Below are positions 41,110 to 49,736 of a stretch of DNA of 64,000 bases, in pieces (position 1 is the first letter of the stretch; every line of letters starts with the position of its first letter). The position numbers and the translations under genes were made by a program. The notes beneath the pieces were generated by a model. That model was given only the letters and a program-made list of their open reading frames with translations, did no database searches and had not been told where the DNA came from. Source of the stretch: Rhodopseudomonas pseudopalustris (GTDB taxonomy: Bacteria; Pseudomonadota; Alphaproteobacteria; Rhizobiales; Xanthobacteraceae); NCBI RefSeq assembly GCF_900110435.1, contig NZ_FODT01000003.1:535271-599270 (forward strand), read 5' to 3'.

Positions 41110-42159
41110 CTACACCCGGCTGCGTTGCAGCATCTGGTCGCGGCGTTCGAGCCGCGTGAACAGGTCGACCAGCCAGGCGACCTTCTGCTCGATCGGCTTT
41201 ACCTGCGGCATCGGCTGCAAGTCGCGGACCGGATGGGCGATCACCGCATCGATCAGGAAGCGGGTTTCTTCCATGTCGCCCAACTTGGCCGGCAGATTCT
41301 TCGCGGGCGCCCATTGGGTTTCCTGGAACGCCAGCATCCGCGACAGCACAGCGAGCTTGCGCCCGGTCGAGACCACCGCACGAGCCGACACCGAATCGAG
41401 CGCGGAGCGTTCGACCTCGCGGCCGATCTCGGCATATAGCGCACGCGCGGCGAAGATACCGGGACGGCACGAGCGCGGCAGGTTCGCGATGCCGAGCGTG
41501 GCGCGATCGTACAGCGCATCCGCGGTGTCGATCAGCCGCTTGACGATGCCGGCGATCTCCGGCGTGAATTTCGGGTCGGCGAGCCACTTTTCCGGATCGA
41601 GCCCGGCTTCGCGCATCCACGACAGCGGCATGTAAATGCGGCCGTTGCGCGCGTCCTCGCCGATGTCGCGGGCGATGTTGGTGAGTTGCATCGCGCAGCC
41701 GAGATCGCAGGCACGCGCGACAATGTCCGGTCTGCGCTGCCCCATCACCAGCGTCATCATCACGCCGACGGTGCCGGCGACGCGCGCGGCATAGCCGTAG
41801 AGATCAGACAACGTCTCGAAGCGGCGGCCCTGCGAGTCCCATTCGAGACCTTCGATCAGCGCCTCGGGAATCGCCGGCGGAATCGAGAAGCGCGCGATCA
41901 CGTCGGCGAAGGCGCGATCCGACGGATATGGCCGGGGCAGACCGCGACAGGCGCGGTCGAGTCGGTCCTTCAGCACTTCGACCGCATTGCTGCGATCGAG
42001 GCCGAGATCGACGGCGTCGTCGGCGACGCGACAAAACGCGTACAGCGCAATCGCCGGATCGCTGATCCGGCGCGGCAGCACCTTCGACGCGGCGTGAAAC
42101 GTGCGCGAACCTTCCTTGATCATCACGCGGCAGGCCAGCATATCGGAATGTACGGTCAT
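41110..42159 (-). CDS. crtB: Phytoene synthase
   Basis: CrtB condenses two geranylgeranyl diphosphates into 15-cis-phytoene. The 349 residues contain the two Asp-rich motifs, CRVADDAVD at about 43-51 and NIARDIGED further on, plus GCAMQLTNIARDI and YMPLSWMREAG. The ATG overlaps the crtI stop by four bases, the normal crtIB order. The C-terminal 40 residues (VKPIEQKVAWLVDLFTRLER) are helical. Confidence 0.96.
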   Translation of the reverse strand: MTVHSDMLACRVMIKEGSRTFHAASKVLPRRISDPAIALYAFCRVADDAVDLGLDRSNAVEVLKDRLDRACRGLPRPYPSDRAFADVIARFSIPPAIPEALIEGLEWDSQGRRFETLSDLYGYAARVAGTVGVMMTLVMGQRRPDIVARACDLGCAMQLTNIARDIGEDARNGRIYMPLSWMREAGLDPEKWLADPKFTPEIAGIVKRLIDTADALYDRATLGIANLPRSCRPGIFAARALYAEIGREVERSALDSVSARAVVSTGRKLAVLSRMLAFQETQWAPAKNLPAKLGDMEETRFLIDAVIAHPVRDLQPMPQVKPIEQKVAWLVDLFTRLERRDQMLQRSRV

Positions 42160-43691
42160 GAATTCACCAGACTGTCAGCCTCGGGGACCAGGGAATCGAG
42201 CACGCGTGCCGAGGACAACACCCCGGGGAGACCAGCGCCGGGATGCGTTCCCGCGCCGACGAGATACAGATTCTTGACGTCTTCGCTCTGGTTGTGCGGC
42301 CGGAACCAGGCGCTCTGCCACAACACCGGCTCGAGCCCGAACGCAGCACCGCGGAACGACGACAGCCGGTCGCGGAAATCCAGCGGCGTGGTGAGCTTCG
42401 AGGTCACCACCTGATTTTCGAGATCGGGCAGCACGGTGGCGCCGAGCATCTTGGCGATCGATGCGCGATAGCTCTCGGCCTTGGTGGTCCAGTCGATGTC
42501 GCCGAGCAGGTTCGGCACCGGCGACAGCACGTAGAACGTATCGCAGCCGGGCGGCGCCAGCGACGGATCGGTCGCGGTCGGGCGGTGCAGATACAGGCTG
42601 AAATCATCGGCGACGATCTTGCGCGAGAAGATGTCGGTGATCAGCTCGCGGTAGCGCGGGCCGAGCAGGATGGTGTGGTGTTTGACGTCCTCGTACCGCC
42701 GCTTCGTGCCGAAGTACCAGACGAACAGGCTCATCGAGTAACGGGACTTCTCGATCTTGGCGTCGGTCCAACGGCTGCGCGTCTCCGGCGCCAGTAGATA
42801 ACGATAGGTCGAGGCCGAATCCGCATTCGACACCACGATGTCGGCCTTGATCACTTCGCCGTCGGCGAGCTTGACGCCGCAGGCGGCGCCGTTCTCGACG
42901 ACGATCTGGCGAACGTCCTGATTGTAGCGGATCTCGTTGCCCTGCCCTTCGATCAGCTTCACCAGCCCGGTCACCAGGCTGCCGGTGCCGCCCATCGCCG
43001 AGTGCACGCCCCACTGCTTCTCCAGATAGGTGATCAGGCAGTACACCGAACTCGACATGAACGGGTTGCCGCCGATCAGCAGCGGATGGAAGCTGAACAC
43101 CTGACGCAGCTTCGGATCCTTGAAGTGCTTCGCGACCAGCCCGTAGACGCTGCGATAGCTCTCCAGCTTGATCATGTCCGGCGCGATCTTCAGCATGTCG
43201 GTGAAGCGGCTGAACGCCTGATCGCCGAGTTGCTCGAAGCCGACCTTGAAGATCGCCTGCGACGCCGCCATGAAGCGGTCGTAGGCCGGCACGTCGTCCG
43301 GGCAGAACTTCGCGATCTGATCCAGCACCGCATCGCGGTCGTCGGAATAATCGAAATGCGTGCCGTCGTCGAAGCGGATGCGATAGAACGGCGCCATCGG
43401 CTTCAGCGTGACGTCGTCGGACATTCGCTTACCGCAGAGCTTCCACAGCTCTTCGAACAGATAAGGCGCGGTGACGATGGTCGGACCTGCGTCGAAGGTG
43501 AAGCCGTCCTGCTTGTGGACGTAGGCGCGGCCGCCCGGCTTATCGAGCTTCTCCAAGACGGTGACACGGTACCCTTTGGCACCGAGCCGGACCGCGGCGG
43601 CGAGACCGCCAAAGCCGGAGCCGATCACCACCGCGTGCGGTGCGTGATCACGAGGGAGACGAGGAGCGGTTTTGGGACCTGGATCGAGCAT
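42156..43691 (-). CDS. crtI: Phytoene desaturase
   Basis: CrtI desaturates phytoene to neurosporene or lycopene. The ATG at 43691 gives 511 residues (MLDPGPKTAPRL); a longer start would overlap an operator. The FAD motif VIGSGFGGLAAAVRLGAKGY, and the C-terminal LYLVGAGTHPGAGLPGVLSS, define the family. Absence of crtA, together with CrtC, CrtD and CrtF, points to lycopene-based spirilloxanthin synthesis. It has two perfect PpsR-type sites in its promoter region. Confidence 0.96.
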   Translation of the reverse strand: MLDPGPKTAPRLPRDHAPHAVVIGSGFGGLAAAVRLGAKGYRVTVLEKLDKPGGRAYVHKQDGFTFDAGPTIVTAPYLFEELWKLCGKRMSDDVTLKPMAPFYRIRFDDGTHFDYSDDRDAVLDQIAKFCPDDVPAYDRFMAASQAIFKVGFEQLGDQAFSRFTDMLKIAPDMIKLESYRSVYGLVAKHFKDPKLRQVFSFHPLLIGGNPFMSSSVYCLITYLEKQWGVHSAMGGTGSLVTGLVKLIEGQGNEIRYNQDVRQIVVENGAACGVKLADGEVIKADIVVSNADSASTYRYLLAPETRSRWTDAKIEKSRYSMSLFVWYFGTKRRYEDVKHHTILLGPRYRELITDIFSRKIVADDFSLYLHRPTATDPSLAPPGCDTFYVLSPVPNLLGDIDWTTKAESYRASIAKMLGATVLPDLENQVVTSKLTTPLDFRDRLSSFRGAAFGLEPVLWQSAWFRPHNQSEDVKNLYLVGAGTHPGAGLPGVLSSARVLDSLVPEADSLVNS

Positions 43692-43700
43692 GGGGACCAC

Positions 43701-43718
43701 TGTAACGAAAAATTGACA
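43701..43718. promoter_or_regulatory. PpsR-type operator 1 before crtI
   Basis: TGTAACGAAAAATTGACA is a perfect TGT-N12-ACA match 10-27 bases upstream of the crtI ATG, so bound repressor would block transcription or initiation directly. Confidence 0.75.
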
Positions 43719-43736
43719 GCTGAACCAGTCCAAATG

Positions 43737-43754
43737 TGTAATGTAAGCCTTACA
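43737..43754. promoter_or_regulatory. PpsR-type operator 2 before crtI
   Basis: TGTAATGTAAGCCTTACA is a second perfect match, 36 bases from the start of operator 1. It contains an inner palindrome TGTAAGCCTTACA. The spacing differs from the 26-base period seen at bchC and crtE. Confidence 0.72.
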
Positions 43755-43768
43755 CCGCTGTCTTTGAT

Positions 43769-44659
43769 CTATTCGACATTTGAAGCGCCCGCGAGCGAAT
43801 ATCGCTCGATAAGGTCAGCGACAAGTTGCGGCCGCTCCTCATGGGCCAGATGGCCGAGACCTGGAATCCGCTCGATGACGGCTTTCGGCTGAATTTCCTG
43901 GACCTTACGGGCAACCGAGGGCGGAATGGCGCGGTCGCCTTCCGCTGCGACCAACAAGAGCTGCGGTTTCAGCCCGGGCAACGCCCTCAGCAACGGCTCG
44001 AGATCCCAATTCGCCATCATCCGCAGTGCTGCAGCGACGTGGCCCGAGTTCCCCACCAGCTTGCCATAGAGCTTGATTCCCGCCGGATCGATCGACGAGC
44101 CGGTATTGCCGATCAATCGCTCGACAGCGCCGCGGCCGCCGGCCTGCCAGGCAAACAATCCAGGCACCAGCGGATTGAGCACCAGCATCTTGGCCAATGG
44201 CGAGAAGAAATTCGCGGCCGGCCCACCATAGGGCAGAAATGCACCATTGAGGCTGACCAGAAGCCGCGGCGAGATTGCACCGTCGAGGCACATCCGCGCC
44301 GCGATCGCGGCGCCTGCAGAGTGCCCGACGACGATCTTCGGGGATACGTTCAGCACCTGCAGCAGCGCGCCGAGATCAGCGGCCATGCCCGGCAATGACA
44401 GCCGATGCGCGCGTGGCGATTGCGTGAAGCCATGGCCGGGCAGGTCCGGCGCGGTCACCCTGAAATGCCGCACCAGCAAGGGCGCGAGCCCACGCCAGGA
44501 ATGCGAAGCCGCGCCGGTACCGTGGACCAGCAACAGCGCCGGCGCATCGACCGGACCCATCTGCTGGATGTGCCAGCGGAAGCCGCCGGCCTCCACGAAC
44601 CGGCTGGATTCCCGGTGCGGCCAGTCGGCGCCATCCCTGCTCCAGTCGAGTCCGCTCAT
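43769..44659 (-). CDS. bchO: BchO, Mg-chelatase-associated alpha/beta hydrolase
   Basis: BchO is an alpha/beta hydrolase of unproven reaction, found beside bchI and bchD in purple bacteria and linked to Mg chelation. The 296-residue protein has the oxyanion region LLLVHGTGAASHSW, the nucleophile elbow VGHSAGA with S114, and a C-terminal His in PGLGHLAHEERP. Here it is separated from bchID by hemE and a second hydrolase. It lies 10 bases downstream of that hydrolase, on the same strand, and 77 bases before crtI. Confidence 0.9.
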   Translation of the reverse strand: MSGLDWSRDGADWPHRESSRFVEAGGFRWHIQQMGPVDAPALLLVHGTGAASHSWRGLAPLLVRHFRVTAPDLPGHGFTQSPRAHRLSLPGMAADLGALLQVLNVSPKIVVGHSAGAAIAARMCLDGAISPRLLVSLNGAFLPYGGPAANFFSPLAKMLVLNPLVPGLFAWQAGGRGAVERLIGNTGSSIDPAGIKLYGKLVGNSGHVAAALRMMANWDLEPLLRALPGLKPQLLLVAAEGDRAIPPSVARKVQEIQPKAVIERIPGLGHLAHEERPQLVADLIERYSLAGASNVE

Positions 44660-44669
44660 CGCAACTGCC

Positions 44670-45623
44670 TCAGGCGGCAGACCTCGCGACCCGCGCGAGG
44701 AATTCGTCGTAGCTGCGGAGGAATTCGTCGGGGATCTCGAAATGCGGCATTGCGCCGGTCTGGAACACGGTCACCGTCCAGTTCGGTCGGCCTTCCACCG
44801 TGCTCTTGTTGGCGTAGTCGACGAAGTCGCCGCGCACGCCGTGCGATAGCCATGCCGGCATCTTCAGGTCCTGATAGAGCCGCAGCACGTCCTGGCTGAA
44901 CAGATAGCCGGTGACGAAGTAATAAGGCGCGTGCTGCGCACCGGGCTGATGCGTCGTCAGATAGTCGTAGTCGAGCAGGCCGCGATCGATGTTCGGCGAG
45001 CCGAACGTCTTGCGCAGGAACCAGGCGATCACCGACTTCTTCGTCAGCAGACCGAACACTCCCTCGCTCCACAGCGGATTTTCGAAGAACGCATGCAACC
45101 ACGGAATCGCGCGCGATCCCTTCACCCAGCGCAACTGCCTGCGATCGAAGCCGGTCGGACTGACCAGAGCGACGCTGCGGAAGGCCTTCGGCGTCTCGGC
45201 GGCTGCGCGCCCGAGAAACTCACTGCTGAGCGACAATGCGATCGCGTCGATCGGCGTGTCGCCATGCGCCTTCTGGATTTCGCCGACGACGGAATGAATC
45301 GCATCCGTCATCATCCGAATTGTGTATTGACGCTTGGCGCGCGACGAATGACCAAAGCCGGGCAGCTCGATCGCATAGACCGGGCGGCTCCTGGCGTAGT
45401 GCTCGTAGATCGGTTTCATCTCATAGGCCGATCCCGCGGCATTGATGCTGTGGATGAGGAGCATCGGCGGTTCCGACGTCGATGCTTCAGGCGACGCGGC
45501 CCAATAGGTCAGCCGGCCGCCGAAACTGTCGATGTCATGGCGTTCTCCGGAGACCGGTGCAGGAAGATCCGGTCCTTCGCGGCGCGTCGCGGACGATCCG
45601 GGGGTGGGTGCGGTGGCGTTCAT
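44670..45623 (-). CDS. Second alpha/beta hydrolase with degenerate nucleophile elbow
   Basis: A 317-residue protein of the alpha/beta-hydrolase fold (ATG 45623 with AGGA eight bases upstream; a GTG six codons earlier is possible). PPMLLIHSINAAGSAYEMKP replaces the usual HG-x-G, and the elbow reads IALSLSSEF (S131) instead of G-x-S-x-G, while TGAMPHFEIPDEF near the end could hold the catalytic His. It precedes bchO by 10 bases, so the two are cotranscribed. The changed elbow suggests either an unusual esterase or a binding protein. No known pathway step is assigned to it. Confidence 0.85.
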   Translation of the reverse strand: MNATAPTPGSSATRREGPDLPAPVSGERHDIDSFGGRLTYWAASPEASTSEPPMLLIHSINAAGSAYEMKPIYEHYARSRPVYAIELPGFGHSSRAKRQYTIRMMTDAIHSVVGEIQKAHGDTPIDAIALSLSSEFLGRAAAETPKAFRSVALVSPTGFDRRQLRWVKGSRAIPWLHAFFENPLWSEGVFGLLTKKSVIAWFLRKTFGSPNIDRGLLDYDYLTTHQPGAQHAPYYFVTGYLFSQDVLRLYQDLKMPAWLSHGVRGDFVDYANKSTVEGRPNWTVTVFQTGAMPHFEIPDEFLRSYDEFLARVARSAA

Positions 45624-45734
45624 CTCGAAAATCCTGTTCACGGCCGCTCCGGCCGCATCTCGACGTGGTCAAGACGGTGTTGGCAGTGTATCAGACCGTC
45701 AAGAGCGCTTGTCGTATAACAATGGGTATCTCTC

Positions 45735-46781
45735 TTGACACAGAAACTGGTGACAAAACCTTTCATTGAGGTCATTTCCGGAAATCGGCAAGCCTCGCCC
45801 CCGATGTGGATGATGCGACAGGCAGGCCGTTACCTGCCGGAGTACCGCGCCACCCGCACCGAAGCCGGAAGCTTCCTCGATCTGTGCTTCAACCCCAAAC
45901 TCGCCGCCGAGGTGACGTTGCAGCCGATCCGGCGCTTCGGTTTCGACGCCGCGATCATCTTTTCCGACATTCTGGTAGTGCCGTACGCGCTCGGGCGCGC
46001 GGTCCGCTTCGAGGTCGGCGAGGGTCCGAGGCTCGATCCGCTGAACTCGCCGGACCTGGTCGGCACGCTCAACGGCGCGATCGACCTCGGCAAGCTCGAG
46101 CCGGTGTTCGAAGCGCTGCGAATTGTGCGCAGCGAGCTCGCGCCCGAGACGACGCTGATCGGCTTCTGCGGCGCGCCGTTCACGGTCGCGACCTACATGG
46201 TCGCCGGCCAGGGCACGTCGGATCAACATCCGGCGCGGCTGATGGCGTATCAGCACCCCGGCGCCTTCGCCAAGATCATCGATGTACTGGTCGAGAGTTC
46301 GATTCAGTATCTGCTGAAGCAGCTCGAAGCCGGCGCCGACGTGCTGCAGATCTTCGACACCTGGGGCGGCATCCTGCCGCCGCGCGAATTCGAAAAGTGG
46401 TGCATCGAGCCGACCCGCCGCATCGTCGAAGGCGTCCGCAAGGTGAAGCCCGACGCCAAGATCATCGGCTTCCCGCGCGGCGCCGGCGCGCTGCTGCCGG
46501 CCTTCATCGAGCGCACCGGCGTTGACGCCGTCAGCATCGACTGGACGGCGGAGCCAAAGATGGTGCGTGACCAGGTGCAGACCAAGGTCGCCGTGCAGGG
46601 CAACCTCGACCCGCTTTTGCTGATCGCCGGCGGCTCGGCGCTCGACCAAGGGGTGGACGACGTGCTGAAGAACTTCTCGGCCGGTCGCCACATCTTCAAT
46701 CTCGGCCACGGCATCACGCCGGACGCCTCGATCGCGCATGTCGAGCAGATGGTGAAGCGGGTCCGCGCCTTCAAAGGCTGA
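45735..46781 (+). CDS. hemE: Uroporphyrinogen decarboxylase
   Basis: HemE converts uroporphyrinogen III to coproporphyrinogen III. The 348 residues contain [17 protein letters not shown] and [16 protein letters not shown], the two family signatures. The start is probably TTG at 45735 (TTG ACA CAG); a GTG at 45750 is the other choice, and no in-frame ATG is nearby. It is on the plus strand, divergent from the hydrolase-bchO unit and convergent with bchD, ending at a strong terminator. Confidence 0.96.
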   Translation: MTQKLVTKPFIEVISGNRQASPPMWMMRQAGRYLPEYRATRTEAGSFLDLCFNPKLAAEVTLQPIRRFGFDAAIIFSDILVVPYALGRAVRFEVGEGPRLDPLNSPDLVGTLNGAIDLGKLEPVFEALRIVRSELAPETTLIGFCGAPFTVATYMVAGQGTSDQHPARLMAYQHPGAFAKIIDVLVESSIQYLLKQLEAGADVLQIFDTWGGILPPREFEKWCIEPTRRIVEGVRKVKPDAKIIGFPRGAGALLPAFIERTGVDAVSIDWTAEPKMVRDQVQTKVAVQGNLDPLLLIAGGSALDQGVDDVLKNFSAGRHIFNLGHGITPDASIAHVEQMVKRVRAFKG

Positions 46782-46804
46782 GACTGACGTCCCGATCAAT
46801 GATC

Positions 46805-46833
46805 AAAGCCGGTGCGAAAGCACCGGCTTTTTT
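46805..46833 (+). terminator. Terminator after hemE
   Basis: AAAGCCGGTG (46805-46814) and CACCGGCTTT (46821-46830), loop CGAAAG, followed by TTT. A run of A on the other side makes it suitable for the convergent bchD message too. Confidence 0.9.
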
Positions 46834-46942
46834 CATGCTGATTGGATCGAGCTGAGAACGGGACAAATCTTCGAATCGTCATCCCGCTCCAGATTGTTAC
46901 GCGAGCATGATTTTCGCGCGTCAGGCGCGGGCGCAGAACCGA

Positions 46943-48709
46943 TCAGCCGGCGCGCGTCGCTGCGGTCACCGCTTTCGCCAAGACGGTGGCGTCGGCGTGG
47001 GGCATCGGCAAATAGCGTGCGTCCATTTCCTTGGCGAAGGACTCGGCCTGCGGCCCCGGCCGCGGCGACATGTCGATCACCACCGAATTGATCGCCGCGA
47101 CACGGAATTGCCGCGCTGACGCCTTGGCGTCTTCCTCGGCCTGCGGCCGGCCCGGCGCGCCGTCGCGCGCGATGTTGGCGCGGCCGTCGGTCAGCACGAT
47201 CACGGTCGGCGTCTGACCTTTGCGCTTGATCGAATCGGCCAGCATGAACGCTGCGTCGAGTCCGGCTGCGAGCGGCGTGCCGCCGCCGCCCGGCAGACCC
47301 GCGAGGCTGCGCTTGGCGCGCGCCAACGACCGCGTCGGCGGCAGCAGGATTTCGGCGATGCTGCCGCGGAACGCGATCATGGCCACCTGATCGCGGCGCA
47401 CATAGCAGTCGGCAAGTAACAATTCGACCGCGCCCTTGGCTTCGGCGAGACGATGCAGCGCCGCCGAGCCCGAGGCGTCGACCACGAAGATGGTGATGGT
47501 CTCGGTGCGCTGCTTGAAGCGCGCGATGCGGAAATCGTCCTTCTCGACGAGAATACGCGGCGCGCTGCCGGGGCGGCCTTCCGCCTGACGCCGGCGCAGC
47601 GGCTGCCACGGCGCCGCGGCGCGCAGCGTCTCGATGACGTTGAGCTTGGAGCCGTCGCGCAATTCGCCGCGCACGCTGCCGGTGGGGCGGCCGCGCTTCT
47701 TCGACTTCTGCAACTCGCCGGCCTTGCCGGCCGAGCGGGCCCGCGCGCGGCCGGCGGAAGCGCGCAGCGCTTCCAGCACGCCGGGCGGCATCGCCGCCTT
47801 GACTGCCGCGAGGATCACCTCGTCGAGCGCGCGGTCGATATCCGGCGTCTGCTGTTCCTGGTCGTTGTTGTCCTCGGAATTGTCTTCCGGCGGAGGCTCG
47901 GGCGGAGGCGGTTCGGCCTCGTCCGGCTGATCGGACTGCGGAAAAACCATCGCGCGTGGCGCCAGCACCAGCCGCGCGGCAAGCGTGATGTCGTCCTGCT
48001 CGATGTTGACCCGGTCGAACAGCGCCGCGCTCGCCCGCGCCGCGCGGATCGCCAGCAGCGGCGCACGCAGCGAGATGATGCCGAGCGCCGCAGCGGCGGT
48101 GCAGATCGCTTCGATCTGCTCACGACCGACTTTAATTCCAGCAAGACGGGCACGGGCCGCGATGATGTCGTCGAGCTGCACCGGGAAATCCTCGGTGTCA
48201 CGCCAGGCGAACTGATCGAGATCGAGGTGGAATCCGAGCCGGTCGCGCAGGCCGGCCGGCGAGAACTCGTCCTCGAGGCCTTCATCAAGCGCCACGACGC
48301 CAAACCGCGCCGGCATCCGCAGCGACAGGCCGTCACGCTCCACCGCGGTCTCCTGCGCGTCCATCGCCGCGGTGAGATACACGTTGGTCGAGGCCTGCAT
48401 TCGCTCCGCCATCGCCACGACCAGCACGCCGCCATCGGCTTCCGCCAGCAGACCGCGCTCGGCGACCGGGCGGCCGGCAAGCAGCGTCGCCGACAGATCG
48501 AGGCCGCCGAGCAGGCGACCGTCGGCAATATGCAGCGGCAGGTTTCTGTAGGGTTGATCAGGCGGCAGCGCGGCGCGCAGCGTCGCAAGCCAGCGGTCGC
48601 GCACCGGCCCCGCGCGCGAGCGCAGCAGCACGCCGCCGGTGCCGACCGGGTCGACCGCGAACAACTGCGCCGCGGTCACCGCATCGGACCATGCGAGCGA
48701 GATGCTCAT
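46943..48709 (-). CDS. bchD: Magnesium chelatase subunit D
   Basis: BchD forms the double-ring AAA+ motor with BchI that drives Mg insertion by BchH. The 588-residue protein has an N-terminal AAA-like domain lacking a usable Walker A, an acidic Pro-rich linker at about 262-290, and a C-terminal von Willebrand A domain with the MIDAS motif DASGS at 411-415. The ATG overlaps the bchI stop by four bases. It is the third gene of hemC-bchI-bchD. Confidence 0.96.
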   Translation of the reverse strand: MSISLAWSDAVTAAQLFAVDPVGTGGVLLRSRAGPVRDRWLATLRAALPPDQPYRNLPLHIADGRLLGGLDLSATLLAGRPVAERGLLAEADGGVLVVAMAERMQASTNVYLTAAMDAQETAVERDGLSLRMPARFGVVALDEGLEDEFSPAGLRDRLGFHLDLDQFAWRDTEDFPVQLDDIIAARARLAGIKVGREQIEAICTAAAALGIISLRAPLLAIRAARASAALFDRVNIEQDDITLAARLVLAPRAMVFPQSDQPDEAEPPPPEPPPEDNSEDNNDQEQQTPDIDRALDEVILAAVKAAMPPGVLEALRASAGRARARSAGKAGELQKSKKRGRPTGSVRGELRDGSKLNVIETLRAAAPWQPLRRRQAEGRPGSAPRILVEKDDFRIARFKQRTETITIFVVDASGSAALHRLAEAKGAVELLLADCYVRRDQVAMIAFRGSIAEILLPPTRSLARAKRSLAGLPGGGGTPLAAGLDAAFMLADSIKRKGQTPTVIVLTDGRANIARDGAPGRPQAEEDAKASARQFRVAAINSVVIDMSPRPGPQAESFAKEMDARYLPMPHADATVLAKAVTAATRAG

Positions 48710-49728
48710 CCGAAGATTTCAGCGAGCGCCCGATCGACACGAACGCTCGAGCCTGCGTCGTCCAGAGGATTGCGGCGCAGCCGATGCCGCAGCGCCGACG
48801 GCGCAATCCGCTTCAGATGATCGTCGGTGACAATCTTGTCGTGCTCCAGCGCTGCGAGCGCGCGGGCGGCGCGCATCAGCGTCAATTCGCCGCGTAGGCC
48901 GTCGGTGCCGAGCGTCATGCACAGCCTGGCGGCGCGTTCCAGCGCCGCGTCGGGAACGCTCACGTCGGGCAACCGGTCCTTGGCCTGGGTGATCTTGCGC
49001 CGCAGCTTGGCCTCTTCCTTCGACCAGTCTTCGAGGAAGGCGGTGGAATCGCTCTCGAACGCATCGCGGCGGCGCACCACTTCGATGCGCTCCGGCAGCG
49101 TGTCGGGCGTCTTGACCTCGACCGACATGCCGAACCGGTCGAGCAATTGCGGACGCAACTCGCCTTCTTCGGGGTTGCCGGTGCCGACCAGCACGAAGCG
49201 CGCCGGATGGCGGATGCTGAGGCCTTCGCGTTCGACCACGTTCTCGCCGGAGGCGGCGACGTCGAGCAGCAGATCAACCAGATGATCTTCGAGCAGATTG
49301 GCTTCGTCGATGTAGAGGAAGCCGCGATGCGCCCGCGCCAGCAGGCCCGGCTCAAATGCCTTCTCGCCCTTGGCCAACGCACGTTCGAGATCGAGCGCGC
49401 CGACGACCCGGTCTTCGGTGGCGCCGAGCGGCAGATCGACCACCGGCACCAGCACCTGCGCGGTCTTGACCTTGCCGTGCTTGGCCTTCTCCTTGCACTC
49501 TTCGCAGAAGCGTTCGGGCAGGTCGGGATCGCAATTATAGCGGCAGCCGACCACGACCTTCATCTTGGGCAACAGCGCCGCCAGCGCGCGCACCGCGGTG
49601 GACTTGCCGGCGCCGCGATCGCCGAACGCCAGCACGCCGCCGACCTTCTGATCGATCGCCGCGATCAGCAAGGCGAGTTTCATCTCTTCCTGGCCGACGA
49701 TGGCGGAGAACGGGAACACTGTCGCCAT
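48706..49728 (-). CDS. bchI: Magnesium chelatase ATPase subunit I
   Basis: BchI is the AAA+ ATPase of Mg chelatase. The 340 residues contain Walker A GDRGAGKST at 36-44, Walker B in GFLYIDEANLLEDH, and arginine-finger and sensor segments (VGTGNPEEGELRPQLLDRFG). A cysteine cluster CRYNCDPDLPERFCEECKEK follows the Walker A region, as in other BchI proteins. It starts eight bases after hemC. Confidence 0.97.
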   Translation of the reverse strand: MATVFPFSAIVGQEEMKLALLIAAIDQKVGGVLAFGDRGAGKSTAVRALAALLPKMKVVVGCRYNCDPDLPERFCEECKEKAKHGKVKTAQVLVPVVDLPLGATEDRVVGALDLERALAKGEKAFEPGLLARAHRGFLYIDEANLLEDHLVDLLLDVAASGENVVEREGLSIRHPARFVLVGTGNPEEGELRPQLLDRFGMSVEVKTPDTLPERIEVVRRRDAFESDSTAFLEDWSKEEAKLRRKITQAKDRLPDVSVPDAALERAARLCMTLGTDGLRGELTLMRAARALAALEHDKIVTDDHLKRIAPSALRHRLRRNPLDDAGSSVRVDRALAEIFG

Positions 49729-49736
49729 GGGATGGG

